Assembly (NCBI RefSeq): GCF_024362695.1
Contig: NC_065417.1
Coordinates: 6,565,001-6,629,000 of the forward strand
Length of the DNA: 64,000 nt
Direction: 5' to 3'
Source: Pectinophora gossypiella
Lineage: Eukaryota > Arthropoda > Insecta > Lepidoptera > Gelechiidae
The notes beneath the pieces are model-generated. The model did no database searches. It saw nothing but the letters and a program-made list of their open reading frames with translations, and was not told the DNA's origin. Every line of letters starts with the position of its first letter. Position 1 is the stretch's first letter. The translations under genes and the position numbers were made by a program. Of this stretch, positions 12,744-22,632 are shown piece after piece.

Positions 12744-13039
12744 CCAGGAGGGTTAAAAAGGCCACACCGAATAGCGATCTAAAAAAGCAATTTGACATTG
12801 GCGCATATATATAAGTGTACAATGCAAACAAAGCCCAACTAGGCACCCTCAGGCCTGTTGTCTTAAATTTTGTACCGGTTGAAAGCCCTCAGCGCTCCCC
12901 GTTTGTCCGGCCAAGTAGTTAATACCATCCGCGGCAAATCTACAATAAGTCACGTCAAAAAAAAATGCAAGCAAGGGTCAAATAGCAATATTGCTTTTTT
13001 CTTAGATGAATTGCTTCGTTGTGGCCTTTTTAACCCCTC
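12744..13039. mobile_element. M3 MITE split by a Jt retroposon
   Basis: The left end gggttaaaaaggccacaccg and right end ttgtggcctttttaacccct are inverted repeats. The interior carries the paired caatattgc / gcaatttgacatt motifs. The Jt insertion at 12832-12964 accounts for the extra length. Confidence 0.8.
12832..12964 (+). mobile_element. Jt retroposon inserted in a MITE, with target duplication
   Basis: This is a 5'-truncated Jt 3' UTR with its A-tail. It is flanked by atgcaaacaa (12822-12831) and atgcaagcaa (12965-12974), a 10-bp target duplication with one mismatch. The flanks are the two halves of an M3 MITE (12744-13039), so this insertion is younger than the MITE. Confidence 0.8.
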
Positions 13040-13478
13040 ACGTCTTTATATTTATAACTACATACCGTTTTTTTTAAACGGACCACCGGAAGATTGACAG
13101 TTTACCAGCAAATGGTGAAACAGGCGTTAACTTATGTAAAAACAATGGGAAGTGACCTCTCGACTGCTATCTGCGCGTGAATTGCAAAACAAATAAGTAT
13201 AATGATTACTTACAATACAGATTACCAGCATCTTGAGAAACAGGTAGTTACCTAATAACAACTAGCAGATACAACAATGACTTTGTAAGATTACTACACA
13301 AGGACAAAGGGTATCAATAGTTATTAACTACCCAGAGTTTTAACCATATAATTTTTGTTCACATCTTTTATCAGATAAAATATTATTTTTTTGCTTAAAT
13401 TTCTAAGTTATTATATCGGTTTAATCAGTTCGGACTATTAGCAAAATTTACACTAATACCTAACTCTTTTTTCGGACG

Positions 13479-13525
13479 AGAGCCATCAGCCTCCATTTTT
13501 CCGGCCAAATAGTCAATGCGAACAT
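13479..13525 (+). mobile_element. Degenerate Jt fragment
   Basis: The gagagccatcagcctcc block followed by ccggccaaatagtcaatgcg corresponds to the middle of the Jt 3' UTR. The tail portion is not recognisable. Confidence 0.45.
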
Positions 13526-13861
13526 AAAATAAAGTCTTTTTTACCCGTGTGACTACCAAGCCTTACTATCAGTAGTAAGACGTAATTTCAAAAAAAAAAA
13601 TCGTGGTAGGCAGTAATACGTGGATAAGGTGGTTGATTGTACATGTACTTATGTGAAAATATCCTACACCTATTGTTAACATATCATGTATAATTGTTTA
13701 TTATCCTATGAAAATAAATAAATAAATAGGCACATACAGTGATGTGTCCGGAACGTTCGCGGCAGTAAAAGGCGCATAACGTATGTAAAAAGAGCTTTAT
13801 TACCTAACCTTAGAAAAAAACCAGAGTACAAGAAAGAACAGTTTGAAAAAGGAAAGCAGGC

Positions 13862-14242
13862 TGCTTATTAAATATAATACAAAATCGTTTCATGCGGAAA
13901 GCCACGGGAGCTCCGTGGTTCCTTCGCAATGAAAATCTGCACATTGACCTAGGTCTGCCAACCATTGCCCAATGGCTCAAATTAGCTTCCAAACGTTTTT
14001 TCGATTCTGCTCCGCACCACCCAAATCCCCTGGTAGTTGCGGCTTCCGAATAGATCCCGCTTAGGGACGGTACTGAAAAGTATCGGCGTCCGAAGGACCT
14101 AATATACGATTCCGACGACCGGATCACTCTAGCCATAGAGGCAGCCAATCAGCTCGCGACACCAAACACTTCAGGACCCCGATACCGACCCCGCCGGCGT
14201 GGTCGACGATTTCCCTCATTCAGCGCTTATAGGGTCGATTAA
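13862..14242 (+). pseudogene. Jockey-type LINE, decayed C-terminal end of reverse-transcriptase ORF
   Basis: The conceptual translation starts CLLNIIQNRFMRKATGAPWF and continues with a LGLPTIAQWLKLASKRFFD block and HPNPLVVAASE. This matches the usual C-terminal end of jockey-clade non-LTR retrotransposon polymerases (IQN+F-R-ATGAPWFVRN, LGLPTI, RFFD, HPNPLV). There is an in-frame stop at 14051-14053, and the frame then continues to a second stop at 14240-14242. The catalytic domain is absent: the copy is 5'-truncated and dead. The 3' UTR and A-tail follow directly (14243-14437). Clade assignment is by motif memory, not by search. Confidence 0.8.
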
Positions 14243-14437
14243 TTCTTTCAAATATTTTTCCTCTCAGACGACGCCCTGAGCCGAGGTTCGCGCCCAACTG
14301 GGCACCCTCCGGCCTGTTGTCTTATACGTTGTACCGGGTGAGAGCCTTCAACGCTCCCCATTTGTCCGGCCAAGTAGTTAATGCCATCTGCGGCAAATCT
14401 ATAATAAGACACGTCAAAAAAAAAAAAGAAAAAAAAC
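14243..14437 (+). mobile_element. 3' UTR and A-tail of the jockey-type LINE (Jt reference copy)
   Basis: This follows the decayed polymerase frame and ends in an A-rich tail (14416-14437). The final block CCGGCCAAGTAGTTAATGCC, then ctgcggcaaatct and a cacgtc that leads into the As, is the signature used here to recognise all other Jt copies. It ties those short repeats to a jockey-like parent. Confidence 0.8.
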
Positions 14438-14830
14438 TATTAAATATTTTTTACAACGAGAACATTCCCACTCTGGGAACATTCCCGGGAACGGCACATC
14501 ACTAACACAGCGTTTAGATATTATACCTACCTACATCCATAAGTATAGGTTATGTAGGTATATTTTATGGTTTCTTCAGCTGGTGACTACAGTGTGCCAC
14601 ACAATGAAATCACAACATAGAAATAGAAATAGAAATACTCTTTACCTATCAGATATGCATTATAGAGTGAAATCGTAAAATGTGATGATGATGATGCTTC
14701 ACAGTCGATTTCGACTACAGCGACAGCAGCTGGTGGACTCATTGACGGTTGTCATTCAAGAGCTTGGAAAGTCTGCTCTCTGGTGTGCTCTATGATGGCT
14801 CGTATAGCCAATTTTATGCGAGAACGTACA

Positions 14831-15143
14831 TTTTTTTTTGAAGTGACTTACTGTAGATTTGCCGCAGATGGCATTAACTACTTGGCCGGACAAATGGGGA
14901 GTGCTGAAGGCTCTCACCCGGCACAACGTATAAGACAACAGGCCAGTTGGGCGCGAACCTCGGCTCAGGGCGTCGTTTGAGAGAAAAAATATTTGAAAGA
15001 ATTAATCGTCCCTAGTGGGTCGATAGCGATAAGCGCTGATTGATGGAAATCATCGACCACGCCGGCAGGTTCGGTATCGGGGTCCTGAAGTATTTGGTCT
15101 CGCGAGCTGATTAGCCGCCTCCATGGCTAGAGTAATTGGGTCG
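14831..15143 (-). mobile_element. Second jockey-type LINE 3' end, inverted (Jt)
   Basis: A T-run at 14831-14839 (the A-tail read backwards) is followed by the same 3' UTR as the copy at 14243-14437, in the opposite orientation. It continues into the last part of the polymerase frame near 15143. Most bases match, with small indels, one being the loss of a GGCACCCTCC-type stretch near 14945. The two copies point tail to tail with about 400 bp between them and form a large imperfect inverted repeat. Confidence 0.8.
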
Positions 15144-15454
15144 TACCTAATAGTTGTCGTTATTACAACATTCTATTGTAAATGGTACCTAAATTATACA
15201 AACTCAGTTGATAATTTGAAGAGTTCAATTGACAATTGAAAGACGCTGATTAACTAAGATACTTATCGCTTTACAATTCGTTTAACAATATGGTACAAAA
15301 AATGACATCAGATATACCGAAATGCCCATATTTACTTAACATAGTATACATGTATCTATACTAATCTTCATATATCGTGATGCATTCCTTAACCGGCTAT
15401 ACCCAGACTAGAGCCAGAAACAAGCCATGGTATTCAAATGACTCCATACTGGGA
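15144..15454. other. Unassigned sequence
   Basis: Nothing recognised between the inverted jockey copy and the GC-richer patch with the CRE site. Confidence 0.45.
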
Positions 15455-15517
15455 ACACTTCGGGCACTCCGGAGCAAACCGAAGCAGATCAGGGCACAGC
15501 GGGGCAGCCCCGGGCAG

Positions 15518-15525
15518 TGACGTCA
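15518..15525. promoter_or_regulatory. CRE palindrome TGACGTCA
   Basis: A perfect CREB/ATF-type site in a GC-richer patch (15455-15540) with no recognised repeat. Whether it is used is unknown. Confidence 0.35.
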
Positions 15526-15611
15526 CAATGGCGAGGCTGTTAAGGTGTCTGTACACCATGCAAGTAACTGCTATAAGCATTGATTTACCTATGTGTTACT
15601 TTAGCAGTAAC

Positions 15612-15805
15612 TACAGAAGTCCAGTAGTTGAGCCTAATGCTCACGATCCGGGTTCAAATCCCGGTGTAGACATATCACAAAAATTACTTTGTGATCCCCA
15701 GTTTGGTCAGAATATTGCTGGCTGATCACCTTATTCTGGTGTAAGATGATCCGTGCTTCGTAGGGGTTACCTAAGTGAGTATAAAGTCGTTGATGACTTG
15801 TGACT
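15612..15805 (+). mobile_element. SINE-B, tRNA-like head and body
   Basis: tccagtagttgagc (A-box part) and gggttcaaatcccggtgtag (B-box) are followed by catatcacaaaaattacttt and gatgatccgtgcttcg. Homology to the family fades after that. It is a SINE head rather than a tRNA gene: no acceptor stem can be drawn. Confidence 0.7.
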
Positions 15806-16007
15806 CTTGCTCACCAGTTAATTGCATGGTGTAGAAGCACCTTTATTTCCGGGTGCGCTCGCGCAGGCAACGACCGCCCTTTCGATACAATGCGACGGAC
15901 GAGTATAGTACGGTCAGGTAAATGTCACGATAGAACTTTAAGCCCTGAACGCTATTCATGACTGACACTAGAGATTGATGTTTGTTTACCATCGCCAAAT
16001 ACATAAC

Positions 16008-16085
16008 ATAACAAATACTTTATTGCACAAACAGGAAAATACAAAATACAAAACAAAAGAAAAATAGAATGAGTACAATACATTA
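16008..16085 (-). mobile_element. LINE tail, antisense
   Basis: aaatactttattgcacaaac followed by A-rich sequence is an AATAAAGTATTT-type end read backwards. It is similar to 62262-62330. Confidence 0.4.
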
Positions 16086-16757
16086 TTGATAATGGTCCCG
16101 ATTCCTGCAGACACATCCTAATTTTACTTTAAAATTCTACCTGTCATTTTCTTACCCGCCGAAAAGGAAAGGGACGGATGATTGACAACTGTTAATTTTA
16201 AAATGAATGAATAACCCGAGCGAACAAAATAGGCATCTCGATATGCAACCCGTTTGAAGTGCGCTGTCAACTTAATTCTGTCGGGTTATTGGCCAATGTA
16301 AAATTTTGGAAGCGTTATTTAAATTTCTGCCTAACATTGACGTGTGTTCCATAAATTTTATGCTTGTCGATTACCCGCCCCTTTCTTTTTCAGCGTAAGA
16401 AAGTGACAGGTACTTATAACTTAAAATAAAATTAGATGGTGCGTGCAGAAATCAGCACCAATGTTTAGGTTGTTAAGTTGAATAATAGCTATATTGGTTT
16501 GTAACTTTATACACAGAGGTATAAACTCACGCCTGTAATATCCAATGAGTTGGGAATAGTATTCAGAAAACAAGTTGCAGCCACGTTTACCTAAAATGAC
16601 ATAATAGCAAAAGAAGTAGACGAGTAGAAGAGTTATAAAAACTCGAAATTTTTTAACTTGCTTGTTACTATTAAGATTACTTATTGCATCAAAGAAGTAT
16701 GTTACGAGATGCGCTTCGAAGTTCCAGCCAGCAACAACAAAATTAAATAAATAAGTA

Positions 16758-16899
16758 CGTTCACGAGCATTAATATGTATACACTTTGGTACCATGTCAC
16801 ATAAACTTTTTTGACAAATTGAACTGTAAGTCTCACTAAATGTCAAATATGTTAGTGCGACAGAGTCCTAAGGTGGGTACATTATATTGCTCATGACTG
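16758..16899. mobile_element. M1 MITE, full length, TA target
   Basis: The ends are cgttcacgagca and tgctcatgactg, imperfect inverted repeats, with TA on both sides. The interior gacaaattgaactgtaagtc and gggtacattatattgctcat recurs in four other copies. Ends like CAGT and a TA target fit a Tc1/mariner-driven MITE. The overlapping 141-codon minus-strand frame begins inside the element and is not a gene. Confidence 0.8.
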
Positions 16900-17254
16900 T
16901 ACGTATTATCATTGCAACTTATATCAACACTTATATAGGTTTATCTAGCACCATATGGTACGCGAAGTTGAATATTCATGTTATTAGAAATCGTCGTATG
17001 TCACGTAACGGCTCGGTTTTGTCAATCCAGGAAACACAAAAGCCTCCAGTTTTGTATTATCCCCAGATTTATGCGGTCGCGCGTATCATATTACATGAAA
17101 TGCTATGAAACGTTTCTTTCGCTGTAAATGGCGATTGATCGGTACCTATCCAGTCGTAATTTCTGCACCAACTTGCGACACTTCGCCCGTCAGCGCAATA
17201 TAAATAATATAATTATATTACTTATGCCTAAGATTTATACTACTAGTAAGTATA

Positions 17255-17340
17255 ACCCTATCTCACTAGGACACCATGTCGGGTGACACCACGAACGCGC
17301 TACCAATAAAATGTAGGTATACAGCTGCTCATCATCCCGG
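17255..17340. mobile_element. M5 MITE fragment
   Basis: ccctatctcactaggacacc atg matches the inverted right end of the copy at 32463-32599. The other end is not found. Confidence 0.4.
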
Positions 17341-17377
17341 GCATGTAGGAATCTGTCACTAACATCATTACACACGT

Positions 17378-17545
17378 ACATAAACTCACGCCCGTAATCC
17401 CTAATCAAAGACAACTTGCAGCCACTGTTGATACGATGTCGTATGCTGGATGTGATAAACCTTATGGTGATTAGGGATCATGATTACATGATGAAACATT
17501 ACACGGACGATGCTTCTCCTGCTACCATAAGGTTTATCATATTAT
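17378..17545. repeat. Inverted-repeat block, possibly mobile
   Basis: A 16-bp perfect inverted repeat tgataaaccttatggt / accataaggtttatca (17453-17468 and 17524-17539) lies in sequence whose left part, aaactcacgcccgtaatccc with gcagccac, recurs in diverged form at 16522-16586. Confidence 0.5.
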
Positions 17546-18133
17546 GAGTCTTAGAACTTTGTGTTTAATCCTTTTTATTTTCTGCCAATACATAATGAAT
17601 TGCGATTTTTTGCCCGAAATATATCACTTCACCAAACTTCCCTACGTATACACTTTGCATTTCTACATGGCCAAGGAGAAATGAAAACGGGAACTAGTAT
17701 GACTGAAACCTTCTAATGGTAGCTAATATTTTTAATCGAAAGTATTTATTGGACGAAAGGCAATAAAATTCAATAAGTAAGCGCACCGCTTTACCTTCTC
17801 TTAGAAAGTTCTACTTTATGACTTTCTCCCGAGTGATCGGAGGAACCTTTATGATAGTGTTCAAGAGATGCGCAAAATATACACGCCAAAGGAACGGAGA
17901 TAGGATTTATTACTTGTTTCACAACTCTTCAACTTTCCTAAGCCATACTTAATGTACTTAATAAAATAAAACTTGTTTATGAAGTTTGATATGCCAAAGC
18001 ATGTTTCAATTGAAATTCAATTCAAACAATACTTACTGATTCTAGATAAAACGATAATAATAATAAATAATTATTAATTTTATGAACATTTGTGTATGAA
18101 AACATGACCAGTCACGTCCTGACTAATATGATG
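17546..18133. other. Unassigned AT-rich sequence
   Basis: Nothing recognised. Confidence 0.5.
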
Positions 18134-18148
18134 TGATGTTAATCTTTC

Positions 18149-18447
18149 TTCTTTAGGAGCTTGGTGGCGCAGCGGTTAACGCGCTCGGTCTGCGATTGTT
18201 GAAGTTAAGCAACTTTCGCAAAGGCCGGTCATAGGATGGGTGACCACAAAAAAAAAAAGTTTTCATCTCGAGCTCCTCCGTGTTTCGGAAGGCAGGTTAA
18301 GCTGTTGGTCCCGGCTGCATTAGTAGTCGTTAATAACCACCATCTGCACTGGGCCCGTGTGGTGGTTTAAGGCCCGATCTCCCTATCTATCCATCCATAG
18401 GGGAGGCCCGTGCCCCAGTAGTGGGCAGGTTAATGGGCTGGTGATGA
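18149..18447 (+). mobile_element. SINE-D, complete copy with tRNA-like and 5S-like head
   Basis: This is flanked by the 15-bp direct repeat tgatgttaatctttc at 18134-18148 and 18448-18462, so it is an intact retroposed unit. The head has tggcgcagcgg (near 18163), a good Pol III A-box. It is followed by gaagttaagcaac and ggtcataggatgggtgacc, which resemble the internal control region of 5S rRNA. A short A-run, a central domain (18282-18318), the segment gaggcccgtgccccagtagt and a gat repeat complete it. The A-box and the 5S-like blocks are seen directly; the origin of the head is inference. Confidence 0.85.
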
Positions 18448-18764
18448 TGATGTTAATCTTTCACTATTGAGTTCAGTGACTGCAAATTGTCTTTAGACTT
18501 GTAGCCTGTCTTCGTCGGTAGGTATTGTTTAGACACCGTTGATTTACACACTCATTATACGTAGTTTTACTAGGGCAGTCACTACTTGGCCAGATGTCCA
18601 TAGGAACAACAAACAATATAATGTGTACAATGTAAACAAGCCAGTTGATCATTGAAAAATAATCAATAAATTAAAACAATATCGTAAGATATTCTGGACA
18701 TTTGAATGGTAACTCGCAAATAGAATAAGTACGGTACAGTTGCAATACTTTAGTTGTACAAGTA

Positions 18765-18900
18765 CCACTCTGCGCCCGCGGCCGCTGCGCCCGCGTCGCT
18801 TCCCTCGACGTTATGTATGACCATTTTCCGCGCTTTGTCTCCTCGTTGCTCTCTTTGTAATACTAGCTAGAACTAGCCTGCAGTCTCCGGACGCGAACAA
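18765..18900. other. CpG-rich patch
   Basis: A GC-rich start (gcccgcggccgctgcgcccg) followed by pyrimidine-rich sequence stands out from the surrounding AT-rich DNA. It could be a promoter or 5' exon. No coding frame or splice site is convincing. Confidence 0.35.
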
Positions 18901-19658
18901 ATGCACCTGTTTTTTATGCGCATTTATGGATAACTAGAAACTGGAAGATATCTTCATAGCTTTTATGGTAGATTAACTCAGTGAAGCGCTTTAAAAGGCC
19001 TTAGATTATAAGGCACGGCTGCAGGAGTGATTTATCATAACGACGGGTTTTGTTGTCTCTTTTTATGTTACATTATATGTTGTCTATTAGGACTAAAGAA
19101 CAAAAGCTTGCGAGTTAACAGCTTTATATGGAGAGATGCGTCGAAGACACTACACTATTTAGACTAATTACTACATCCATAATTTGTACTCACTGTAAAT
19201 AGTTTCTAAATAAAATAATAATAGTTAATAATAATAGTGTAATAGTTTCTTGAAGATGGGCGTTTGTAGTTTGTTTTCTAAGAAAACAAAGATAAGAAAA
19301 AGCTTAGAAACGAAGCTGTCCTAGTTTAATAAATGGGATGCTATCTATTGTTTGCCGGGAACAATAACTGGATTCACAGCGGTGCATTTAATATGATTTA
19401 TATTTATGAAGCATGAAATGAGGATCTGGTGAGCCGGGCTGCGGTGTTCGGAGGCGATAGGGAATCTCAATGGTGCAGCTTGGTAACGGGATCGCGCGCC
19501 GGCGCAGGATTCACTGAATCCAGTGTCACGCCTGTCCACGGCGACGTGGGGATTGGGATAAATACCTTATTATAATGTTAGACAGGTAAGGTCATGCACC
19601 AATGTGTTATCTGTATCTTAAGTGCGATATTTATTTATTTATTTAAAATAAAAAAATC
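18901..19658. other. Unassigned sequence
   Basis: Nothing recognised. The minus-strand frame at 19345-19539 has no domain or splice context. Confidence 0.45.
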
Positions 19659-19730
19659 TCTTGATATCAACTTAGAATCATGGTCTGAATCATGCATCAA
19701 AGTTTTCGTTACGATGTCACTAACACCCTG
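19659..19730. mobile_element. M2 half element, right arm
   Basis: ttgatatcaacttagaatca and cgttacgatgtcactaacac cctg then TA are present. The left arm is absent. Confidence 0.65.
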
Positions 19731-19744
19731 TATATGTAGTTGTT

Positions 19745-20200
19745 GTCGTCATCTCACTGGTGTGAACCCGTTTTCACGGGTTCGCTTACGTGAAGATTGG
19801 ACAGGTCCATTTATTTTCAGAAGCGACTGCCTGTCTGACCTTCAATACAAATACACTTTATTGCACCAAAATAAAAAGAAATAATTACAAAAAGTCTCTT
19901 AACTAAGTACATGGCAAATGGCGGCCTTATCGCTTAAAGCGATTTCTTCCAGACAACCATAAGGTGAGGAAAAAGGTAAAAAAAAATTACCTTCGTACCC
20001 GCGATGGGAAAACCAGCTCGCCCCCCACAACACAGGTTAGGTCTCATTCTTCCGAAACGTTCTTCTTCACTGCTGAGCACGTGATAATCACCCATTATCC
20101 AAATATGAATTCGAAAATCATTGATTTAGGCCCGTGCTGGATTCGAACCTATGACCTTACAGTGAGGGTCAAGCGTCCTTTTCACTCGGCTACCATGGCT
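19745..20200 (-). mobile_element. SINE-A with tRNA-like head, interrupted by a LINE tail
   Basis: The minus-strand head (20131-20200) has tggtagccgagtgaaaagga (A-box) and aggttcgaatccagcacggg (B-box). The body continues leftward through ccgaaacgttcttcttcact and agaagcgactgcctgtctga to the 3' end near ttcacgggttcgcttacgtg. An E-type LINE tail (19842-19977) is inserted within the body. It is the only copy here that keeps its head. Confidence 0.75.
19842..19977 (-). mobile_element. E-type LINE tail with stem-loop, inside SINE-A
   Basis: The antisense tail begins aatacaaatacactttattg (AATAAAG read backwards) and holds ggccttatcgcttaaagcga then tttcttccagacaac. The inverted repeat atcgctt/aagcgat (19929-19943) can fold as a stem-loop. 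Confidence 0.65.
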
Positions 20201-21849
20201 CCATACGACATAAATATGTTATAGTTTCAAGTTGTAATACTATTTCAAATGTTATATTGCTTGTTTTATATCCATGTTCACAGTATAAAAGGTGTGTTCA
20301 GCCATCGAAATAAAATCTTTTTTACGGTCTGGATGTGTCTCGGGGAGGAAATAATTAACATGCAGAGTAGCAGTTCGTTCTCGTGTAATTTCCTACGCGA
20401 CGAGTAGCCTTCCAGCTAGTCATCACTACCACGTAAAACAGGCCTACTCAGTATCATTCAGAAGATCTTATTACAGCATGGTTCTTCCGTATCGGCCTTC
20501 TTTTCTCAAGTAAATAAAATCTTTTATAGACTAACATTCGAGGTGTGTGAAAATTAAAACTTGATATGATCGCTTTATTTCCCTGGAAGTTATTTACAAT
20601 TAACTAAATTAAATTCTTTTATAATTATAAAAGCTAGAGTAAAAAAAAATAAAGGCTATTATAATAAATGAGAGACCGCACAGGGAGACCATTCGTGTAA
20701 TAGCAGGCTGTGATTTCTAATATAGACTTTATGAAGGAATTGGCAAATGTAAACACGTGTTTTTGCGGCGTTCCGGAGCGGTCTACGACCTTTCACGGTG
20801 TGGTCACCCGTTCTACGTTCATTAACATAATAACCCGCGTTATGTAATCCGATGATAGGGTGGCGTTGGGGCAATTTGACGTCTCGCCGCCCGTCGGTAC
20901 TATACGCTCGCCTACACCAATCAGCCGCATAATTGCTACGTTTACAAGATAAGTGCTAGGTATAAAATAATTCGATAACTAATAGTTATCGTTCAACCAA
21001 CCAACACTTTAAGATAGTTGGAAATCTCCTTGTATTGTGATGATGGTAACCGAGTAAATACCGTTTATGTCGACCGAGGAATATTGAATTTGGTAAGCTA
21101 TCATTTGCGCTACCCTATATTCTTAGTAAGCCTATCTTCTCGCAGCGGGAGAGGCGTGTAGCATTCCTGCGATAGCCTTTACTTCGGACTCGAAGGATAA
21201 TAATGGCAATTTTGTAGATTAGATAGTATTTCCCTGTATGTACATGACTTCCCCAGTCCGTGTCCAATCAAAGCGCAATCGAGAGCACTCAATAAGGAAG
21301 TGGTGCGCGTGCACATGTCCGTCCCCCGCGCCGGCGCTGCTGCGGTCGCGATGACATGCTGACTCACCGCCGAACCTTATTACCCTGCGGTACTGACACG
21401 TTCGTATTTACCGCTGTTGCCGACATTCGAATTACAACGTAAATAACTGTAACTCAAAGTTACGTGTTATGTGGTAAATGTAACGCAAACGACCATAACA
21501 TGTGACTACGCGTCGATACGCTTGCTGATTTGGCGAGAGGCTGGGAACGCGTGAAAAACTGTTTCCACTGTTTGGTTGTTAGTTTTTTATTGAACCGCGA
21601 CATCGATTTGTTTGTTGACTCGTTGGAATAGAACGGCCGCTTGGAAAAAAGATTGATCGAATTAAATGGATTCGAAACCGCATTTTCCCAGGGTCCGGTA
21701 AAAAGTATCGGAGAGGCGGTGAACGGTATCGTGAGTCAGTGAACGCTAACGCCATGAAATTATTTTTTCGTGGTAGTGAAAGTTGGTCCGCTCCTGAGAG
21801 TGCGCGGCGCATGCGTGCATTCGGCATGTTACGGACTTCATTCATGCCG
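20201..21849. other. Mostly unassigned sequence
   Basis: It contains small palindromes (20616-20633, 20973-20991) and a CpG-richer patch (21300-21360). A 111-codon minus-strand frame at 21579-21914 runs through the palindrome at 21850. It has no family resemblance and I do not call it. Confidence 0.4.
20616..20633. repeat. 18-bp AT palindrome
   Basis: cttttataattataaaag is its own reverse complement. In AT-rich DNA this may be chance. Confidence 0.7.
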
Positions 21850-21884
21850 ACATCCAACAATTCCGTAACGGAATTGTTGGATGT
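21850..21884. repeat. 35-bp palindrome
   Basis: acatccaacaattccgt (21850-21866) and acggaattgttggatgt (21868-21884) are exact reverse complements around one base. It lies in a locally GC-richer stretch (21540-21900) with small open frames on both strands that are not recognised. Confidence 0.9.
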
Positions 21885-21960
21885 ATATCTGTCATTAGAG
21901 ACTGAAAGAGACATTACAAGTTAAAGTCACCTGATAGTCTGAAAAATAAGACCAGGTCCT

Positions 21961-22103
21961 AGGGGGTTAAAATTGCCATATCGAAGCAATTCATCTGACA
22001 TTTGTATGCATTGCGCATTTACTTGTATACTTATGCGCAAATGACAAATAGCAATATTGTTTTCTTAGATGAATTGCTTCGATGTGGCCATTTTAACCTC
22101 CCT
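21961..22103. mobile_element. M3 MITE, complete
   Basis: The ends gggggttaaaattgccatat cgaagcaattcatct and agatgaattgcttcgatgtg gccattttaacctccc pair over ~35 bp. The interior has attgcgcatttacttg and atgcgcaaatgac. Frames inside are chance. Confidence 0.8.
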
Positions 22104-22340
22104 GGTTACTACTTACCTACTAATGTTATAAGTAATCGCTACACGAGCCATTCCAGGAACCTTGGAACCACACGGCAGAAGAAGAAGAAGCTGTCAGCTA
22201 TAGAACTGTCATATTGTGTCGTAATAAAAAAATGTAATCAATTACGAAAGTAAAGTTTGTGTATCACTTAACATATCAAGTGTTAGTTGTAACGTCGAAT
22301 TAAGATATCCCAAGGCGTCGCATTTCATAATTCCAGTGAA

Positions 22341-22632
22341 GTTCTTCTTCTTATCGTGTGGGTTGTAAGGTAGATTACCACCCCATCAACCCTGATGTCA
22401 GGGTTACTATTGAGCCGCCAAAGGCCCCTAACATAGGTCATGTAACGACTACTTAACCTACATCTATAAGTAGTAACCGGAACCAATAGCTTAACGTGCC
22501 TTCCGAAGCACGGATCATCTTACTTTCGGACAATCAGGTGATCAGCCTGTAATGTTCTAACCAAACGAGGGGTCACAAAGTGATTTTTGTGATATGTCCC
22601 GGGATTTGTACCGGGGACCTCCGGGACCTCCA
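22341..22632 (-). mobile_element. SINE-B, nearly full copy
   Basis: Read on the minus strand it has the B-box arm of a tRNA-like head (ggtacaaatcccgggacata), then tcacaaaaatcactttgtga, the central domain (22475-22512), a segment ending in gtaatctaccttacaaccca, and a gaagaagaac end. The A-box half is missing. Two other heads of this family are at 15612 and 29102. Confidence 0.75.

Noticed and set aside
13810..14148. 112-codon minus-strand open frame
   Set aside because: It is antisense to the decayed jockey polymerase frame on the plus strand, which explains its composition.
16421..16846. 141-codon minus-strand open frame, the longest in the window
   Set aside because: Its N-terminal part is the M1 MITE at 16758-16899, its codons are AT-driven, and no domain or splice context is visible.
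18165..18260. 5S rRNA gene
   Set aside because: Only the internal control words match; the rest of 5S is absent and the sequence sits inside a SINE with target duplications.
20131..20200. tRNA gene on the minus strand
   Set aside because: It continues into the SINE-A body, so it is the promoter part of a SINE.
21579..21914. 111-codon minus-strand frame
   Set aside because: No family resemblance or splice signal was seen and part of it is the 35-bp palindrome. It cannot be excluded fully without a protein search.
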